64,000 nucleotides of DNA from Scalesia atractyloides. Its lineage: Eukaryota > Streptophyta > Magnoliopsida > Asterales > Asteraceae. Under the pieces are notes generated by a model, which searched no databases, was not told where the DNA came from, and saw nothing but the letters and a program-made list of their open reading frames with translations. The first letter of the stretch is position 1; every line of letters starts with the position of its first letter. Both the position numbers and the translations under genes were made by a program. The stretch spans positions 50,725,137 through 50,789,136 of the forward strand of contig CAMTDV010000017.1 in the NCBI GenBank assembly GCA_947069175.1, in the 5' to 3' direction. Shown here one piece after another: positions 11,811 through 23,453 of this stretch.

Positions 11811-12682
11811 ATGTTTAGCAGGAAGAGAAGCAAGACCACTGGTGAAGGTTCATCTTCGGGAGTCGGTTCGGGCTCGGGCTACATTCAAAAGAAGTGGGAA
11901 CAATTAAGTAACGTTGAGGAAAACGATGGGCGATTGTATAGGCAAGATTGGGATTGGGAGGAGTTTAAGAATAGCCGAGCGGCCTCGGCATGGAATGATA
12001 ACAAAAAGAAACCTCTGTCAAAGTGTAATAACAAAAAGTTGGAGGCAAAGATGTGGAAGTGGAAGATGGTCTCGGGGAATATACAACTTCGGTGCCGGAA
12101 AGAATTGTTCCGGAAACGTCGGTCAACGTAGAAGAGTTTAGGGCAATTGGGATTACTCAAAAGTTTGAGAGGCTTGGGTAGGAGCATGTGTTAGATTGGT
12201 GTTAGGACATCACACCACGGGTTTATCTGGCGGCAGTTTGTGAGTGGTTGTCGACGTTGCGGTTTGTAAATAAGGATGGGCCACCGAACATGTGGCAACT
12301 GGTGGGAAATATTGGAAAGAATCAAATGATTATGTCTTTTGAGAATATGAATTCTATAGCTCAATTTGATTCTTTGGGGGTAGATGCGTACTATTATTAT
12401 AATATCGACTGTTTCTTGGATAACAAGGCAAACACTGCTGATCCAGAGGGTATGTTAGCTGAAGTGTTACCGGGGTAGGGGGGATTATCCGAGTCAAGAA
12501 ATGATTTGTCATTGGAAGGGCGGATTCTTCAAGGGATTTCTCTAGAGAACATCTTGGTGCGGTTTGGGGACCACAGGAAGGTGAACGCACCAGATTGTAG
12601 GGTGTTGTACTCACTGTTGTGTGGGTCGCCAAAATTGTCATGTGGCAAATTGTGATGATGAATACATGGGACACGCGCGAGT
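11811..12682 (+). pseudogene. H env-position ORF, part 1 (interrupted by E)
   Basis: Begins at ATG 11811 (MFSRKRSKTTGEGSSSG), a basic then Gly/Ser-rich start, followed by an acidic/aromatic stretch. A frameshift near 12050 and stops near 12180-12205 break it. The segment 12248-12478 (WLSTLRFVNKDGPPNMWQ, SLGVDAYYYYN) reads as a folded domain. Another stop at 12476-12478 precedes a readable run to the E insertion. By position this is the env-like ORF of Athila elements. I see no transmembrane helix or furin-like site, so function is not shown by sequence. Confidence 0.65.
12678..12682. repeat. Target-site duplication of E, left copy (CGAGT)
   Basis: CGAGT precedes the E terminus TGTAACACC and is repeated at 22468-22472 right after the other terminus. 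Confidence 0.85.
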
Positions 12683-13262
12683 TGTAACACCCCAAATCGC
12701 GAAAAACAACATGTGGCAAAAACACTTGGGGAGTCACATTAACAAATTGTTCCAACAACACATGGTAATTAAAGTTATGTTATATTAAATGATTAACAAA
12801 TTACATTGTCTGTGGAATTATAACAAACTAAACCAACATTTTAATTGTCTTTCTTGTTTTAAGGCACTAAAGTCTGCGTCCATTCCTACGTGAAGTATGC
12901 AGCAACAATCGTCATGTAACTAAACCTGAAACATATGTAAAAATACAGTCAGCATAAAATGCCGGCGAGAACATAGGTTTTGTGAGTGTCAAATTCATGG
13001 CTTTATAACTATATTGCAATACCTCGTCTAACTTCGAGAGCCGACGAGTATAGATCTTGAAATAAAAAAGGGTTTGATATTGCAATATAATATATCAACT
13101 TTACAAGTTAATATAAGTAAATCAAACCTTGTAGTCATGAATCTTGACTGAAAACATTTGTTTTGTAAATTTGAGTTGTACATCATCTTGTAAAAAACCT
13201 TGTATGGTTTATATATTTAAATAATAATTGTTGTGTAACCTTGTTAAAAAATAACCATTCGA

Positions 13263-13405
13263 CCATTGTTTGTGTCATAAACCAATTGTTCATTGTCCTT
13301 GTCATAAAACATTGTTCATTGTCCTTGTCATAAAACATTGTTCATTGTACTTGTCATAAAACATTGTTCATTGTCCTTGTCATAAACCATTGTCCATTGT
13401 CCTTG
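13263..13405. repeat. Minisatellite, about 30-bp unit
   Basis: About five repeats of a CATTGTTCATTGTCCTTGTC word followed by ATAAAA, inside unit 1 of the E LTR and absent at the matching place of unit 2. Confidence 0.8.
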
Positions 13406-14584
13406 TTTTCAATTGTGAAAACTTTTGGTCGTTCTTTAATGAATAAATTCAAGCCTTTGTTGACTCGACTTTACCCCAAGGGTATCTTTAATAGATCCTA
13501 AAAGATCTTTTAACAAGACTAACAAATCAACGAATGATTTGTTAATCATAAACAGTTTATGTCGTTCCCCAAAACTACCCACCAAATCCAGTGAATAGCC
13601 TAGTAGCGGGATTGTCAATCCTATGGTACCATAACTAACTACTGGGCAACATATCAATGTTAATGAATATCATTCGTATCATGGATAACGCACCAACAAG
13701 TTGTATCACATTATTGAAACCATATTGTTATATAAACCATAGTATTTGTACATTGAAAATAACTTAGCACATACGAATCACCCCAAAACATTTGAATAAC
13801 ACAAAAGAGGGGAGCAATGTACTCGCCTGGGATTTGCGGATAAGCCTTGTGCGAATGTGTGAACAAAGCCCAAAGATCAAGGAATCAAGTGTGTCCTAAT
13901 GAGTCGGATAACATGTAAATAAGTCGGGACAAAACGGAAGAATCGGATAGAATGAGACTTTAGAAACCAAATGAGTGTTGGAACTCATATGAAATGGTTT
14001 AATAAAGTTAACATTCTGATTAGGAAAGGTTGCTAAGTGCTTTTGACCCGTTATGACCCGTTAAGGTAGTTTAAGCCACTTTAACGTGTTATTTGCGTAA
14101 CTACGCATTCCTGATGGTTAGATATGTAACACCCCAAATCGCGTAAAGCAACACGCGGCAGAAACTCTTTGGGAGTCACGTTACAAATTGTTTCGCAACA
14201 CATGGTATTTCAAGTTTTGTTTTATTGATTTATCAAATTTACATTTGTCTTGGAATAACGAAGATAAATTACAATCAAATTGTCCTCTAAATTTGAATGT
14301 CACTAAGGCCCGCGTCCATCCTATGTGTAGTAAGCAGCGACAATCATCATTCAAATAAACCCTAAACATATGTGAAAATAGGTACGTCAGCATAAAAATG
14401 TCTGTGAGTAAAATAGGTTTTGTAATTTAGGTTCATGGCTTTGAAAGTTTTAAGAAAAGAACATATGTTATCAAAAATAGCCATGAATCCTTACAAAAAG
14501 TTTGGTATCTAAAAGACTTTGCTTTTTGATAAAAAGTTTTTGTAATATATGTACAAGATATACTTTTGGTTTTGAAATAACAAT

Positions 14585-14910
14585 ATAGGTAGCATATCAA
14601 AATGTATACTTTTGTTTTCGAACAAGAGACTTGATAGTATATCAAAATATATACTTTGGTAAACAGTATTGCATTGGTAGGATATAAAACTATGCTTTTG
14701 TTTATAAATAAAGAATCAGCAGTATATCAAAATATACTTTGGTTTAAAGGTTAGGTAGCATATCAAACTATACTTTAGTAGCACATCAAACTATGCTTTG
14801 GTTTAGGAAATAAATAAAAGATAAGTTTTTATGGCTAAATTAGAAACCTTTGTAAAACATATACTGTGGTAGTTTGGCAATACATTCAAACCTGAGTATA
14901 TCAAACTATA
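14585..14910. repeat. Degenerate short repeats with TATATCAAA/TATACTTTGG words
   Basis: At least six copies of an AGTATATCAAAATATACTTT-like word, each with an internal inverted ATAT core, spaced 50-70 bp apart in unit 2 of the E LTR. Confidence 0.65.
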
Positions 14911-16179
14911 CTTTGGTGACTATAGATTTACCACGAAGGCAAAATCTATTTGGTTTAAACTTGGTTTCTGACATTCCATACAACAGGAATGGAGTGTCAA
15001 ATCCTATAGCGCTATATCGTACTACCAATCGGCTTGATCATTGTTAATGAATGTATAAAAGAAATATGCACCAACAATAGTCTCACAAACTTTGAAATCA
15101 TTGTTTTAGCCATAGGTAATGGTTTCAAATCGTTAATGGATATAGTACTATGTATACGAAATCATATAGCTTTGAAAAATGTGAAAATAGTGAATAGGCA
15201 CTATGAATCACCCTAAAACATTTGGTAAACGTAAAAGAGGGGACTATTTACTCACTTGGGGTTGCAAAATATCCTTGAATCAAAGATTAAACAAGCACAA
15301 ATGCCCGAGAAGTCAAACGTGTCCTAGAATCGGATAACTATGTATATATCAGGACTTTAATCGGCGGATCGGATAGAATGAGGTCTTGTAAACCAAATGA
15401 GTATTGGTACTCATATGAAATGGTTTAACAAAGTCTACATTCTTATTTGAAAAGGATTCCTAAGTGCTTTTGACCCGTTATGACTCGTTAAGGTAGTTTA
15501 TGCTACTTTAACCGATCATTTACGTAAATACGTGTTCGGATGGTTAGATATGTGTTATGATAAGTCTAATATGCCAAAATAAGTCTAATATAGTTACAAC
15601 ATCAGTTTATATGTCAAAACATTGGTCACATATGCTTAAAGTTGATTTATGCGCAAAAAGGACATTTTGGTCATTTATAAAGGCATAACTAGCGACTTAA
15701 CATAATATTAACCAAACGACGTAACCATAAGGTATAACCTCAGAGGGTTATTCCCTATTCAACTATGGTTACTAATATGAGTTTGGTCGGATCCTAAGAT
15801 CGACCAAACGGGTCAGAGTCGAAAGCAAAGCGGTGAACAAGACTGCTCGACTTACGACCCTAAACAAGCACTAAACTAAAAGTGACGAGTTAGACATGTC
15901 AAACATGTCTACCTAAGTTTATAAAACTGTTTTGGTATCAAAACAAAGGGTTTTGATACCCGAAAATAGTTTCCTCATATAATGCGCATTTTGCGCATTA
16001 TTGACCGAAACTTTGACTCGTCACTACAACTAGTAAACGTGGTAATCAGTAGGAATGATCGCTATAGATCATAACCATCGTGATTACGATCACGTTGCAA
16101 AGTTCAATTGAACTTTGTCTTGACCAATTAATGGTTAAAGCTGAAAGTCAAACACTGTTTGACTTTTAGCTTGAAATAG

Positions 16180-18240
16180 CTAAAAGTAATGAAAAAGACT
16201 AAGGATGAGATCTTACTTGTGTTTAAGAAACACTTAAGAACTCAGAGAACTCAGAGAGGAGGTCTCCAATTGCTGGAAACAACTCCAAAGAGATGCGAGG
16301 AAGAAAGAATAAGCAAAGAGAAATGGTGAAGATCAAGCCTATTTATACTAATCTTGGAGCTCCCAAATCATGCCAAGTGTTGATCCAGGTGTTAAGGCAT
16401 GGATTAGTGTCCCTCCAGGTGTTTAATGCAAGTTAAAGGTGGCATAGATCACGACTTGGTGGCCAAGGAAGTTAACAAGAAGCTGCCAGCTTGAATTTAG
16501 GAAGCTTCTGAGCTGGGGACCCCTTACGGACCATATGGGGTTAGGCCTTACGGTCCGTAAGGCCCTTGTAGGGACAGAATTTTCAAAAATGGCAGAAATG
16601 GCCACTGAACTTGTTTTTGTCGCATATTGGCACTTTCAACACCTGTTAACCTAATTTTAAAGCTTTATAAGGATGAATAAACATAGGGAACTTGAAATAT
16701 GTTCAAAAATGTCCCAGGTGTCGGTTTGTTTGGTCGTACGGTTGCGGTTTTAGGTTAATTACGACGAAAATCGTAACGAACGCGCAAATGACCGTAAATG
16801 TGTAACGAATGATATTTTGCATTCCAATCACTAAAATACAAGATTTTAATGATTACAAATTTTTTCGGATGTGCGTAAATGTTCCGGATTAGGAAATACG
16901 CGTAACGGCATAGTTTCACAGAATTTGCAAAAAGCCCCTGAAGTTGAGTAAGCATATTTTTGCCATACCGAACCCTTCAAAACTTATTTCTAAGTTATGA
17001 AAAGGGTATTTAGGGTATGTTTAGCTTATTTCAATGTTCTGAAGTGTATGTCGCATTAAATGATTACGTTTGCGTAATAGTTTGCGATTTCACTTCCAGA
17101 AGCGATTCGAAATATCGAAATTGTACAAGATCTAAATGAAACACTTACATACACTCTAGGAGAGCTTGGTAAGAATTGAAAGTTAAACAGAAAGTTAAAC
17201 TGTTTGATTTTTAGTTCAAATATGCTAAAAGAATTGAACAAGATCTGAATGAAACACTTACATACACTCTAGGAGAGCCTTAGAACTTAGAAGATGATCT
17301 CCAAATGGTTGCAACTCCAGATAAGAGCAAGGATGAAGGTTTCAAAAGTTCAAGTGGCTAGAACCCAATGCTATTTATAGTTGATTTGGAGCCATAAGAT
17401 CAAAACATGTGTCCATGAGTCATCAATAAATTGGATTAGTCTCATAACACATGTTAGATGCAGAAGAATGGGTGGCAAGTTCGAAAGATTAGTGTCCAGG
17501 GCATCAAAACATGGAGCTGCCAAGTTTCTGCTGAGCTGGGAGGGTCCATATGGACCGTAAGGGCTTTGGGCTTATGGTTCGTAAGCCCTTTAGCAGGCAG
17601 CAACTTTTGAAAATTGGCAGAACAGGATCCTGAACTCGTTCGTCGCGTTTTGGTACTTCTAACACCCGTTAACCTGATTTTAAGCTCCATAAGGACAATA
17701 AAGCATAGGGAACTTGAAATATGTCCAAAAATGTCTCGGTGTCAGTTCGTTTGGTCGTACGGTTGCGGTTTTCGGTTAATTACGACGAAAATCATAAGGA
17801 ACGCGTGCATGACCGTAAATGCGTAACGAAAGGTATTTTTGCATTACAATCATTAAAATACAATATTTTAATGATTAAATTTTTTTTGGATGAGCACACA
17901 TGTCCTGGATTAAGAAATACGCGAATCGGCATAGTTTCACAGAATTTGCAAAATAACCCTTGAAGTTTCAAAAGCATATTTTTGCCATACCGAACCCTTC
18001 AAAACTTATTTCTAAGTTATGTAAAGGTTATTTAAGGTATGTTAAGCTTGTGACCTTGTTCCAGAGTGTTTGTCGCTACGAAAATCGGCAGACTTTCGTA
18101 GTTTATCGTAAATATTCCCTATGATCGATTAAGCTTATTTTTGATATACCAAACCCTTCAAAACTTATTTCTAAGTTATGTAAAGAATATTCAAGGTATG
18201 TTTAGATTATGTCACTATTCCGGAATATACGTTGCGTTAA
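16180..18240. repeat. Two diverged 1.02-kb units in the E LTR
   Basis: The second copy lies about 1,023-1,030 bp after the first. Shared text includes the start ACACTTA-AGAACT/ACACTCT region, the palindrome pairs, GGTCGTACGGTTGCGGTTTT (16731 and 17753) and CATACCGAACCCTTCAAAAC (16965 and 17986). A third short echo of the last word is near 18156. Confidence 0.75.
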
Positions 18241-18429
18241 ACTGATTACGTTTGCGCAACAGTTTACGTATATCTTCCAGAAAAAGCTTTGAAGTGTCGA
18301 AATTGTACACTAAATTAAATGTGTGGATGTCACATGTAATTATACAACTTCTGGGAATGAAATGCAAGATTTCATTGGATTCGAAATTGTTCGGAATAGT
18401 ATGATGGTTGTAAAGTCACAAATGTCACA

Positions 18430-18443
18430 GTCTCCCCTACTTT
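18430..18443 (-). other. E polypurine tract
   Basis: On the minus strand AAAGTAGGGGAGAC directly before the LTR start TGTGACATTTG. It is the same tract as in element A. A CATTTCGGGACGAAATTT near-palindrome lies just upstream. Confidence 0.85.
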
Positions 18444-18894
18444 AGGAAATTTCGTCCCGAAATGTAAATTTAGAGGAAACTTGTGAAAACAGATGTGAGT
18501 GTATTGCTTTCAAATGATCCTCCGTTCCCTGAGTAAAACTCTGAGCCACGTTTGGATTCACAACGAATTTTGTTAATTGTACTCGTCTATTGTCTATAGG
18601 AATGAGTTCAAATTCGAAATTCTAAACTTCAGTCCAATAGGTAGGTGAATAACACCTTTGATTTTACCGAGTCTTAGAAGAGAGCCATGCGAATGTCAAA
18701 GTGGAATTCTTGTAGTAGAAGAATTCGAAGAGGGTGTGAACTTTGGGGTTTCGAACAACGTATGGAAGAATGTTTCCTATGAAGACTATTATAGGAAACT
18801 TGTGTGTGCTCGAAGATGGAGTTGGAGAGTGAAAGGTTAAAACAACATTGGTCAAGGTCCAGAACTTCTAGTAACTCAAATAACGCCACGCTTG

Positions 18895-18962
18895 CAATGC
18901 AATAAGGAACACTTATATATAGGAAGTACCAGCGGCATATCCACCATGCCCTTATTACATTG
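18895..18962 (-). other. Conserved tail stem-loop, E copy
   Basis: On the minus strand, CAATGTAATAAGG pairs with CCTTATTGCATTG (13 bp with one G-U). The loop contains GGATATGCCGCTGGTAC and CTATATATAAG, as in A, D and F. The one imperfect pair is allowed in RNA only when the minus strand is transcribed, which agrees with E's orientation. Confidence 0.75.
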
Positions 18963-19149
18963 TTCCCGTTTCGTTATTCTTATCAATATGGTCCTTACAC
19001 ATGACAAAACTTGCTATGGTTTTCTATGCAAGGGGCTTTGTAATTATGTATGCATCCATAATTACTCAATTTGTTGCATAGTCTGCATAGTTCATTTTGT
19101 GATGTGTAGGGGAAAATCAAACGAGTAAACATGCGATGACGTGTCTAGA

Positions 19150-19562
19150 CCACAAAAGGGTCTCTTTAACTAGATCAACAAATGATCTCCTTAAATAGAC
19201 CACCAAAGAGTCTCTTTAACTAGATCATCACATGATCTCTTTAACTAGATTGATGCGCAATATCTTTAACTAGGTCAACACATGACCTCTTTAACTAGAT
19301 CTTGAAAGGCCTCTTTAACTAGATCCTGAAAGGCCTCTTTAACTAGATCCTGAAAGGCCTCTTTAACTAGACCCTGAAAGGCCTCTTTAACTAGATCAAC
19401 GAATGATTTCTTTAACTAGATCCTGAAAGGCCTCTTTAACTAGACTCTGAAAGGCCTCTTTAACTAGATCAACGAATGATTTCTTTAACTAGACCCTGAA
19501 AGGCCTCTTTAACTAGACTCTGAAAGGCCTCTTTAACTAGACCCTGAAAGGCCTCTTCAACT
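19150..19562. repeat. Minisatellite, 24-26-bp unit
   Basis: About 16 tandem copies built on CTCTTTAACTAGA followed by a variable TCCTGAAAGGC or TCAACGAATGAT segment. Variant units alternate in blocks, so blocks were copied together. Confidence 0.9.
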
Positions 19563-20635
19563 ACGAATCAAATTTGGAATAGTACTTTGGAATCCAAAGG
19601 TCTAACTATTTGTATACCATAGCCCATTTAAGGATTTAAGATAGTACTTTTGGATATCCTTCTAAGAATCTTTCATATGAAGATATGGAAGATTCTACAA
19701 GGATTTGGATAGCGAACATTTGAATCAACTTAACACATAAACACATAATCACATAATCGTCAATTTGGTCATCAACTTGATATTAACTTGTCATCAATTT
19801 GCACATATGTATTTAAAGTACACCAGGAATCCAATCAAGGAGTTCAATTAGTACTTTAAACATTCCCCAAGAATCTAACTATAAAGATAGGAAGATCTTA
19901 TAAGGATTTGGAGATTTGAGTGGCGTAAATGTTTCGAAAACCACACACTAGATATGTTAGGTCAACATACGAAGCAAAGTGTCTTTGAAAACCGTGTACT
20001 TGGTATGCTCAGTCAACATACAAGCAAAATGTCTTTGAAAATCGTGTACTTGGTGTATTAGGTAAATATGAAATGTTAATAGGTTTTGAAATCATATGAA
20101 ATTGTCTTTGAAAGTTTTTGAAACTATGTATTTCGAAATCATGCACTTTGTATATTAAGTAAATATGCTATGTTAAAATATTTGAAAACCATGTGAAATG
20201 TCTTTTGAAATCGTTTAAGATATCTTTGAAATCATTTACTATGTATGGTATAATGAAAACAAAAAAAAATTGAAATGCACATAAACACATTGCATAAGAC
20301 CAATTAAGGACTTATGAAAAGTACCCTTAGGTATCCAATTAAGGATTTTTAAAGCAGTACTTCGAGTATCTTGTTAGATGTCATAACGTGTACCTTGTAC
20401 TTTGTTTCTTAAAAGAAATGAGTACATAGGATTTTTGTGGAGATCACGAGCGATCATAAAGTAAGAGAAACTACGAGAGTAGTTTGATTTGTACTGAAAC
20501 ATGTCCTTGGTATTGGTATTGTAGGAGTATAACACACATATATGTAATCACTTTTGTAAATAAAATGGGAATAACCACATTTATTTATAGACAATCAAAG
20601 TGTTTTCGAAGTTCTTGGTAAACAAAAGAGAAACA

Positions 20636-21176
20636 GATAAAAACTTAATTGTTCATAGTTGCATCGTTGTTGGCTCGAGTCTTGTTAATATATGTGAAAT
20701 GCTCATCCACGTGCAGGATTTTCATTAACATTTCTCGGGCAGTTGTTTCTAAAATGACCCATCTCGCCACAATTGTAGCAAGAACCTGGTGGAAAGTTAG
20801 CTCGAGCTGTTCGACAGATGTTTGCTAAATGACCAAGTCACCCACACGAAGTGCATTGACGACATTGTAGGTGAGCCTGATGATGAGCATTGCACCTGTT
20901 GCATATAGGTGTTGTACCAGCATAAGGTTTCCTCACAAGGGGTTGTGCTGGTTGATTGGGGGCAGCTTGATTGTTATGAGCAACTACAAAGAAATTTTGT
21001 GAAGCCTTACGCTTCTTTGACTTCTTAGAGGATTCAGTCTTGTTTTCTTCCAATTTTTCCAGAGCAGTCTTGTCCGATGGTTTCTTGTCACCTTTACGAA
21101 AAAGTTTACCCTTTTTTATTTGAGATTCAGTCAGGGTAGCGGATAGTTCAATGGCTTGTCTAACAAGATCTGAATG
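20636..21176 (-). pseudogene. E gag, C-terminal fragment with two zinc knuckles
   Basis: Nucleocapsid part of a chromovirus-type gag, which would bind element RNA. On the minus strand the fragment starts within LTR sequence (MFHSDLV is encoded by the LTR) and joins gag at RQAIELSATLTESQIKKG, so LTR and gag are fused in frame. A Lys-rich linker is followed by PICNRCNAHHQAHLQCRQC, a first CCHC knuckle broken by TGA at 20838-20840 (CGA to TGA), and an intact second knuckle (CYNCGEMGHFRNNC) near 20770. Two more stops follow in the ARG-AFHI tail. The first half of gag is absent. Confidence 0.85.
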
Positions 21177-22467
21177 AAACACTTACATACACTCTAGGAG
21201 AGCTTGGTCAGAACTGAAAGACAAACAGAAAGTCAAATTGTTTGAATTTTAGTTCAAATATGCTAAAAGAATTGAACAAGATCTGAATGAAACACTTACA
21301 TACACTCTAAGAGAGCCTTAGAACTCAGAAGTTGATCTCCAAATGGTTGCAACTCCAGATAAGAGCAAGGATGAAGGTTGCAAAAGTTCAAGTGGCTAGA
21401 AGCCAATGCTATTTATAGTTGATTTGGAGTCATAAGATCAAAACATGTGTCCATGAGTCATCAATAAGTTGGATTAGTGTCATAACACATGTTAGATGTA
21501 GAAGAATGGTGGCAAGTTCGAAAGATTAGTGTCCAAGGCATTAAACTTGGAGCTTCCAAGTTTCTGCTTAGCTGGGGGTCCTTACGGACCGTAAGGGATT
21601 TGGGCTTACGGTCCGTAAGCCCTTTACCTGGCAGCAACTTTTGAAAATTGGCAGAACAGGCCCCTGAACTCGTTTAGTCGCGTTTTGGCACTTCTAACAC
21701 CCGTTAACCTGATTTCTAAACTTCATAAGGACAATAAAGCATAGGGAACTTGAAATATGTCCAAAAAAAGTCTCGGGTGTCGGTTCGTTTGGTCGTACGG
21801 TTGCGGTTTTCGGTTAATTACGACGAAAATCATAACGAACGCGTGCATGACCGTAAATGCGTAAAGAAAGGTATTTTTGCATTACAATCATTAAAATACA
21901 AGATTTTAATGATTAAAAAAAATTTTGAATGCGCATACATGTCCCGGATTAAGAAATACTCGAATCGCCATAGTTTCACAGAATTTGCAAAATAGCCCCT
22001 GAAGTTTCAAAAGCATGTTTTTGCCATACCGAACCCTTCAAAACTTAGTTCTAAGTTATGTAAAGGTTATTTAAGGTATGTTAAGCTTGTGACCTTGTTC
22101 CGGAGTGTACATCGCTACGAGAATTGGCAGATTTTCGTAGTTTGTTGTAAATAGTCCATGTGATCGATTAAGCTTGTTTTTGACATACCAAACCCTTCAA
22201 AACTTATTTCTAAGTTATGTAAAGGATATTCAAGGTATGTTTAGCTTATGTCACTATTCTGAATATACGTTGCATTAAACTGATTACGTTTGCGTAACAG
22301 TTTACATATATCTTCTAGAAAAAGATTTGAAGTGTCGAAATTGTACATGAACTTAAATCTGTGGATGCCACATGTAATTATACAACTTCTGGGAATGAAA
22401 TGCAAGATTTCATTGGATTCGAAATCGTTCAGAATAGTATGATGGTTATAAAGGCACAAATGTCACG
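21165..22467 (-). repeat. E 5' LTR, truncated at its inner end
   Basis: About 1.3 kb matching 17126-18429 of the 3' LTR. It stops at AACAAGATCTGAATG where the gag fragment begins, so the primer site and 5' leader are gone. Palindromes CCTTACGG-A-CCGTAAGG (21580-21596) and GGGCTTACGG-T-CCGTAAGCC (21602-21621, one further pair outside) are better preserved here than in the 3' LTR. Confidence 0.82.
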
Positions 22468-23141
22468 CGAGTCATGTTCAAGAAAGATGATATCGTACGT
22501 ATGGCTAATCAGTGCTATGATCCTACAGCAGTATGCCTTGCCCGCGGAGTCGCTATGGGTGAGCAAACCGATCGATCAAATCTGCTTCGCTCTGATAAAG
22601 CGACATTGGAAATTCAAGTTAAAGTCTTTGGTCACCAGTACACGGTGACATATGACCACGGACACAGTTTTTAATTCGAGGAACCAAGTGCGGCTCATGA
22701 GGCCACGAGAGAAGAAGAGATGATGGATGCAGAGCCTGAGGATGAACCATCCAGTCTGATGGGCTGAAAAATGCAAGATTTCATTGGATTCGAAATTGTT
22801 CAGAATAGTATAATGGTTATAAAGGCACAAATGTCACGCGAGTCATGTTCAAGAAAGATGATATCGTACGTATGGCGAATCAGTGCTATGATCCTACAGC
22901 AGTATGCCTTGCCCGCGGAGTCGCTATGGGTGAGCAAACCGATTGATCAAATCTGCTTCGCTTCGATAAAGCGACATTGGAAAATTCAAGTTAAAGTCTT
23001 TGGTCACCAGTACACGGTGACAGATGACCACGGACACAGTTTTCAATTCGAGGAACCAAGTGCGGCTCATGAGGCCACGAGAGAAGAAGAGATGATGGAT
23101 GCAGAGCCTGAGGATGAACCACCTGGTCCGAGGGGGCTGAA
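22400..23141. repeat. 371-bp tandem duplication spanning the E/H junction
   Basis: TGCAAGATTTCATTGG recurs at 22401 and 22772, and everything between follows at the same offset through GATGAACC (22741 and 23112). Each copy has about 68 bp of E's terminus, the CGAGT duplication and about 300 bp of H, so the duplication happened after E inserted. The join shares a TGAAA word. Confidence 0.9.
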
Positions 23142-23453
23142 ACAGAGGTATGCCCGAGCACATCAGGAAATTTCAAATGCGGTAGCTCAGGTTGTTGTCT
23201 CCCTGCGTAAGCCGGGTCATACTAATTATAACCGGGGACAACAAGGGGTTTATGATAATGTATCCGCGGGTATTGAGGAAAACCGCGAATACCTCGAGCA
23301 GATGCACCAGTGGGAGCAAAGCTTCCAAGCGCAGTACCAAACACATTGGGATGAGGAAGCCGCCCACCAGGATAAGGTTGAGAAGTATCGGGAGGACCAA
23401 CAGTTGTTCCAAGCCCAACAGCTATCTCGGTTGGAGATGATGGAGCAACAAAG
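22473..23453 (+). pseudogene. H env-position ORF, part 2 (between E and A)
   Basis: Coding resumes right after E's right target duplication. Because of the 371-bp duplication the first 300 bp occurs twice (22473-22770 and 22844-23141). Readable text includes LPAESLWVSKPIDQICF and VKVFGHQYTVTDDHGHSF, then an acidic stretch (EEEMMDAEPEDEPPG) and a Gln/Glu-rich, probably coiled-coil segment (EENREYLEQMHQWEQSF). The two copies differ by an extra A near 22983 that changes phase. The frame 22771-23453 is open up to the A insertion. No membrane segment is seen. Confidence 0.65.
23449..23453. repeat. Target-site duplication of A, left copy (CAAAG)
   Basis: CAAAG precedes TGTAACGCC and recurs at 49813-49817 after the terminus GGTATGACA. 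H coding sequence continues on both sides. Confidence 0.92.

Larger units (their letters stand above)
12683..15550. repeat. Two tandem 1.43-kb units at the end of the E LTR
   Basis: Both units start TGTAACACCCCAAATCGCG and both end with GATGGTTAGATATG. Shared landmarks recur at the same offset: GAATCACCC plus an AGAGGGGA word (13777 and 15205), CGGATAGAATGAG (13947 and 15370), and TGCTTTTGACCCGTTATGAC (14037 and 15465). Similarity is clearly below identity, so the duplication is not recent. Confidence 0.8.
12683..18429 (-). repeat. E 3' LTR, 5.7 kb with internal duplications
   Basis: Bounded on the plus strand by TGTAACACC at 12683 and AATGTCACA at 18421-18429, next to the polypurine tract. 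It holds two tandem units of about 1.43 kb (12683-14124 and 14125-15550) and two diverged units of about 1.02 kb (roughly 16180-17205 and 17206-18240). CG-containing palindromes with arms such as GGCCTTACGG/CCGTAAGGCC sit at 16544-16564; a decayed copy is at about 17567-17587. No gene is seen inside. Confidence 0.78.
18444..20635 (-). other. E non-coding 3' tail
   Basis: Region between the gag remnant and the polypurine tract. It holds the conserved stem-loop (18895-18962), a 25-bp minisatellite (19150-19562) and A/T-rich sequence with scattered TTTGAAATC-type repeats (19920-20240). No coding frame longer than about 80 codons is credible on either strand. Confidence 0.7.
12683..22467 (-). mobile_element. 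Element E: non-autonomous chromovirus-like LTR element, minus strand
   Basis: Orientation is shown by the minus-strand gag piece, the polypurine tract at 18430-18443 read on the minus strand, and the tail stem-loop at 18895-18962. Order on the minus strand: 5' LTR (22467 down to about 21170, truncated), C-terminal gag fragment, 2.2-kb non-coding tail, polypurine tract, 3' LTR (18429 down to 12683). No protease, RT or integrase is present. The primer-binding site and the 5' part of gag are deleted together with the end of the 5' LTR. Flanked by CGAGT duplications. The outer base of the 5' LTR is changed from the family's TGTGACA to CGTGACA. Confidence 0.85.

Noticed and set aside
12683..14124. 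First 1.43-kb unit as a separate solo LTR
   Set aside because: It has no target duplication of its own and runs directly into the second unit with the same start and end words, so a tandem duplication is simpler.
19150..19562. CRISPR-like array of short repeats
   Set aside because: Repeats are directly adjacent without unique spacers, in a plant retrotransposon tail; it is a minisatellite.
22468..22472. A 7-bp CGCGAGT target duplication for E
   Set aside because: CGCGAGT does flank both sides, but gypsy elements make 5-bp duplications; CGAGT with the first LTR base changed to C fits better.
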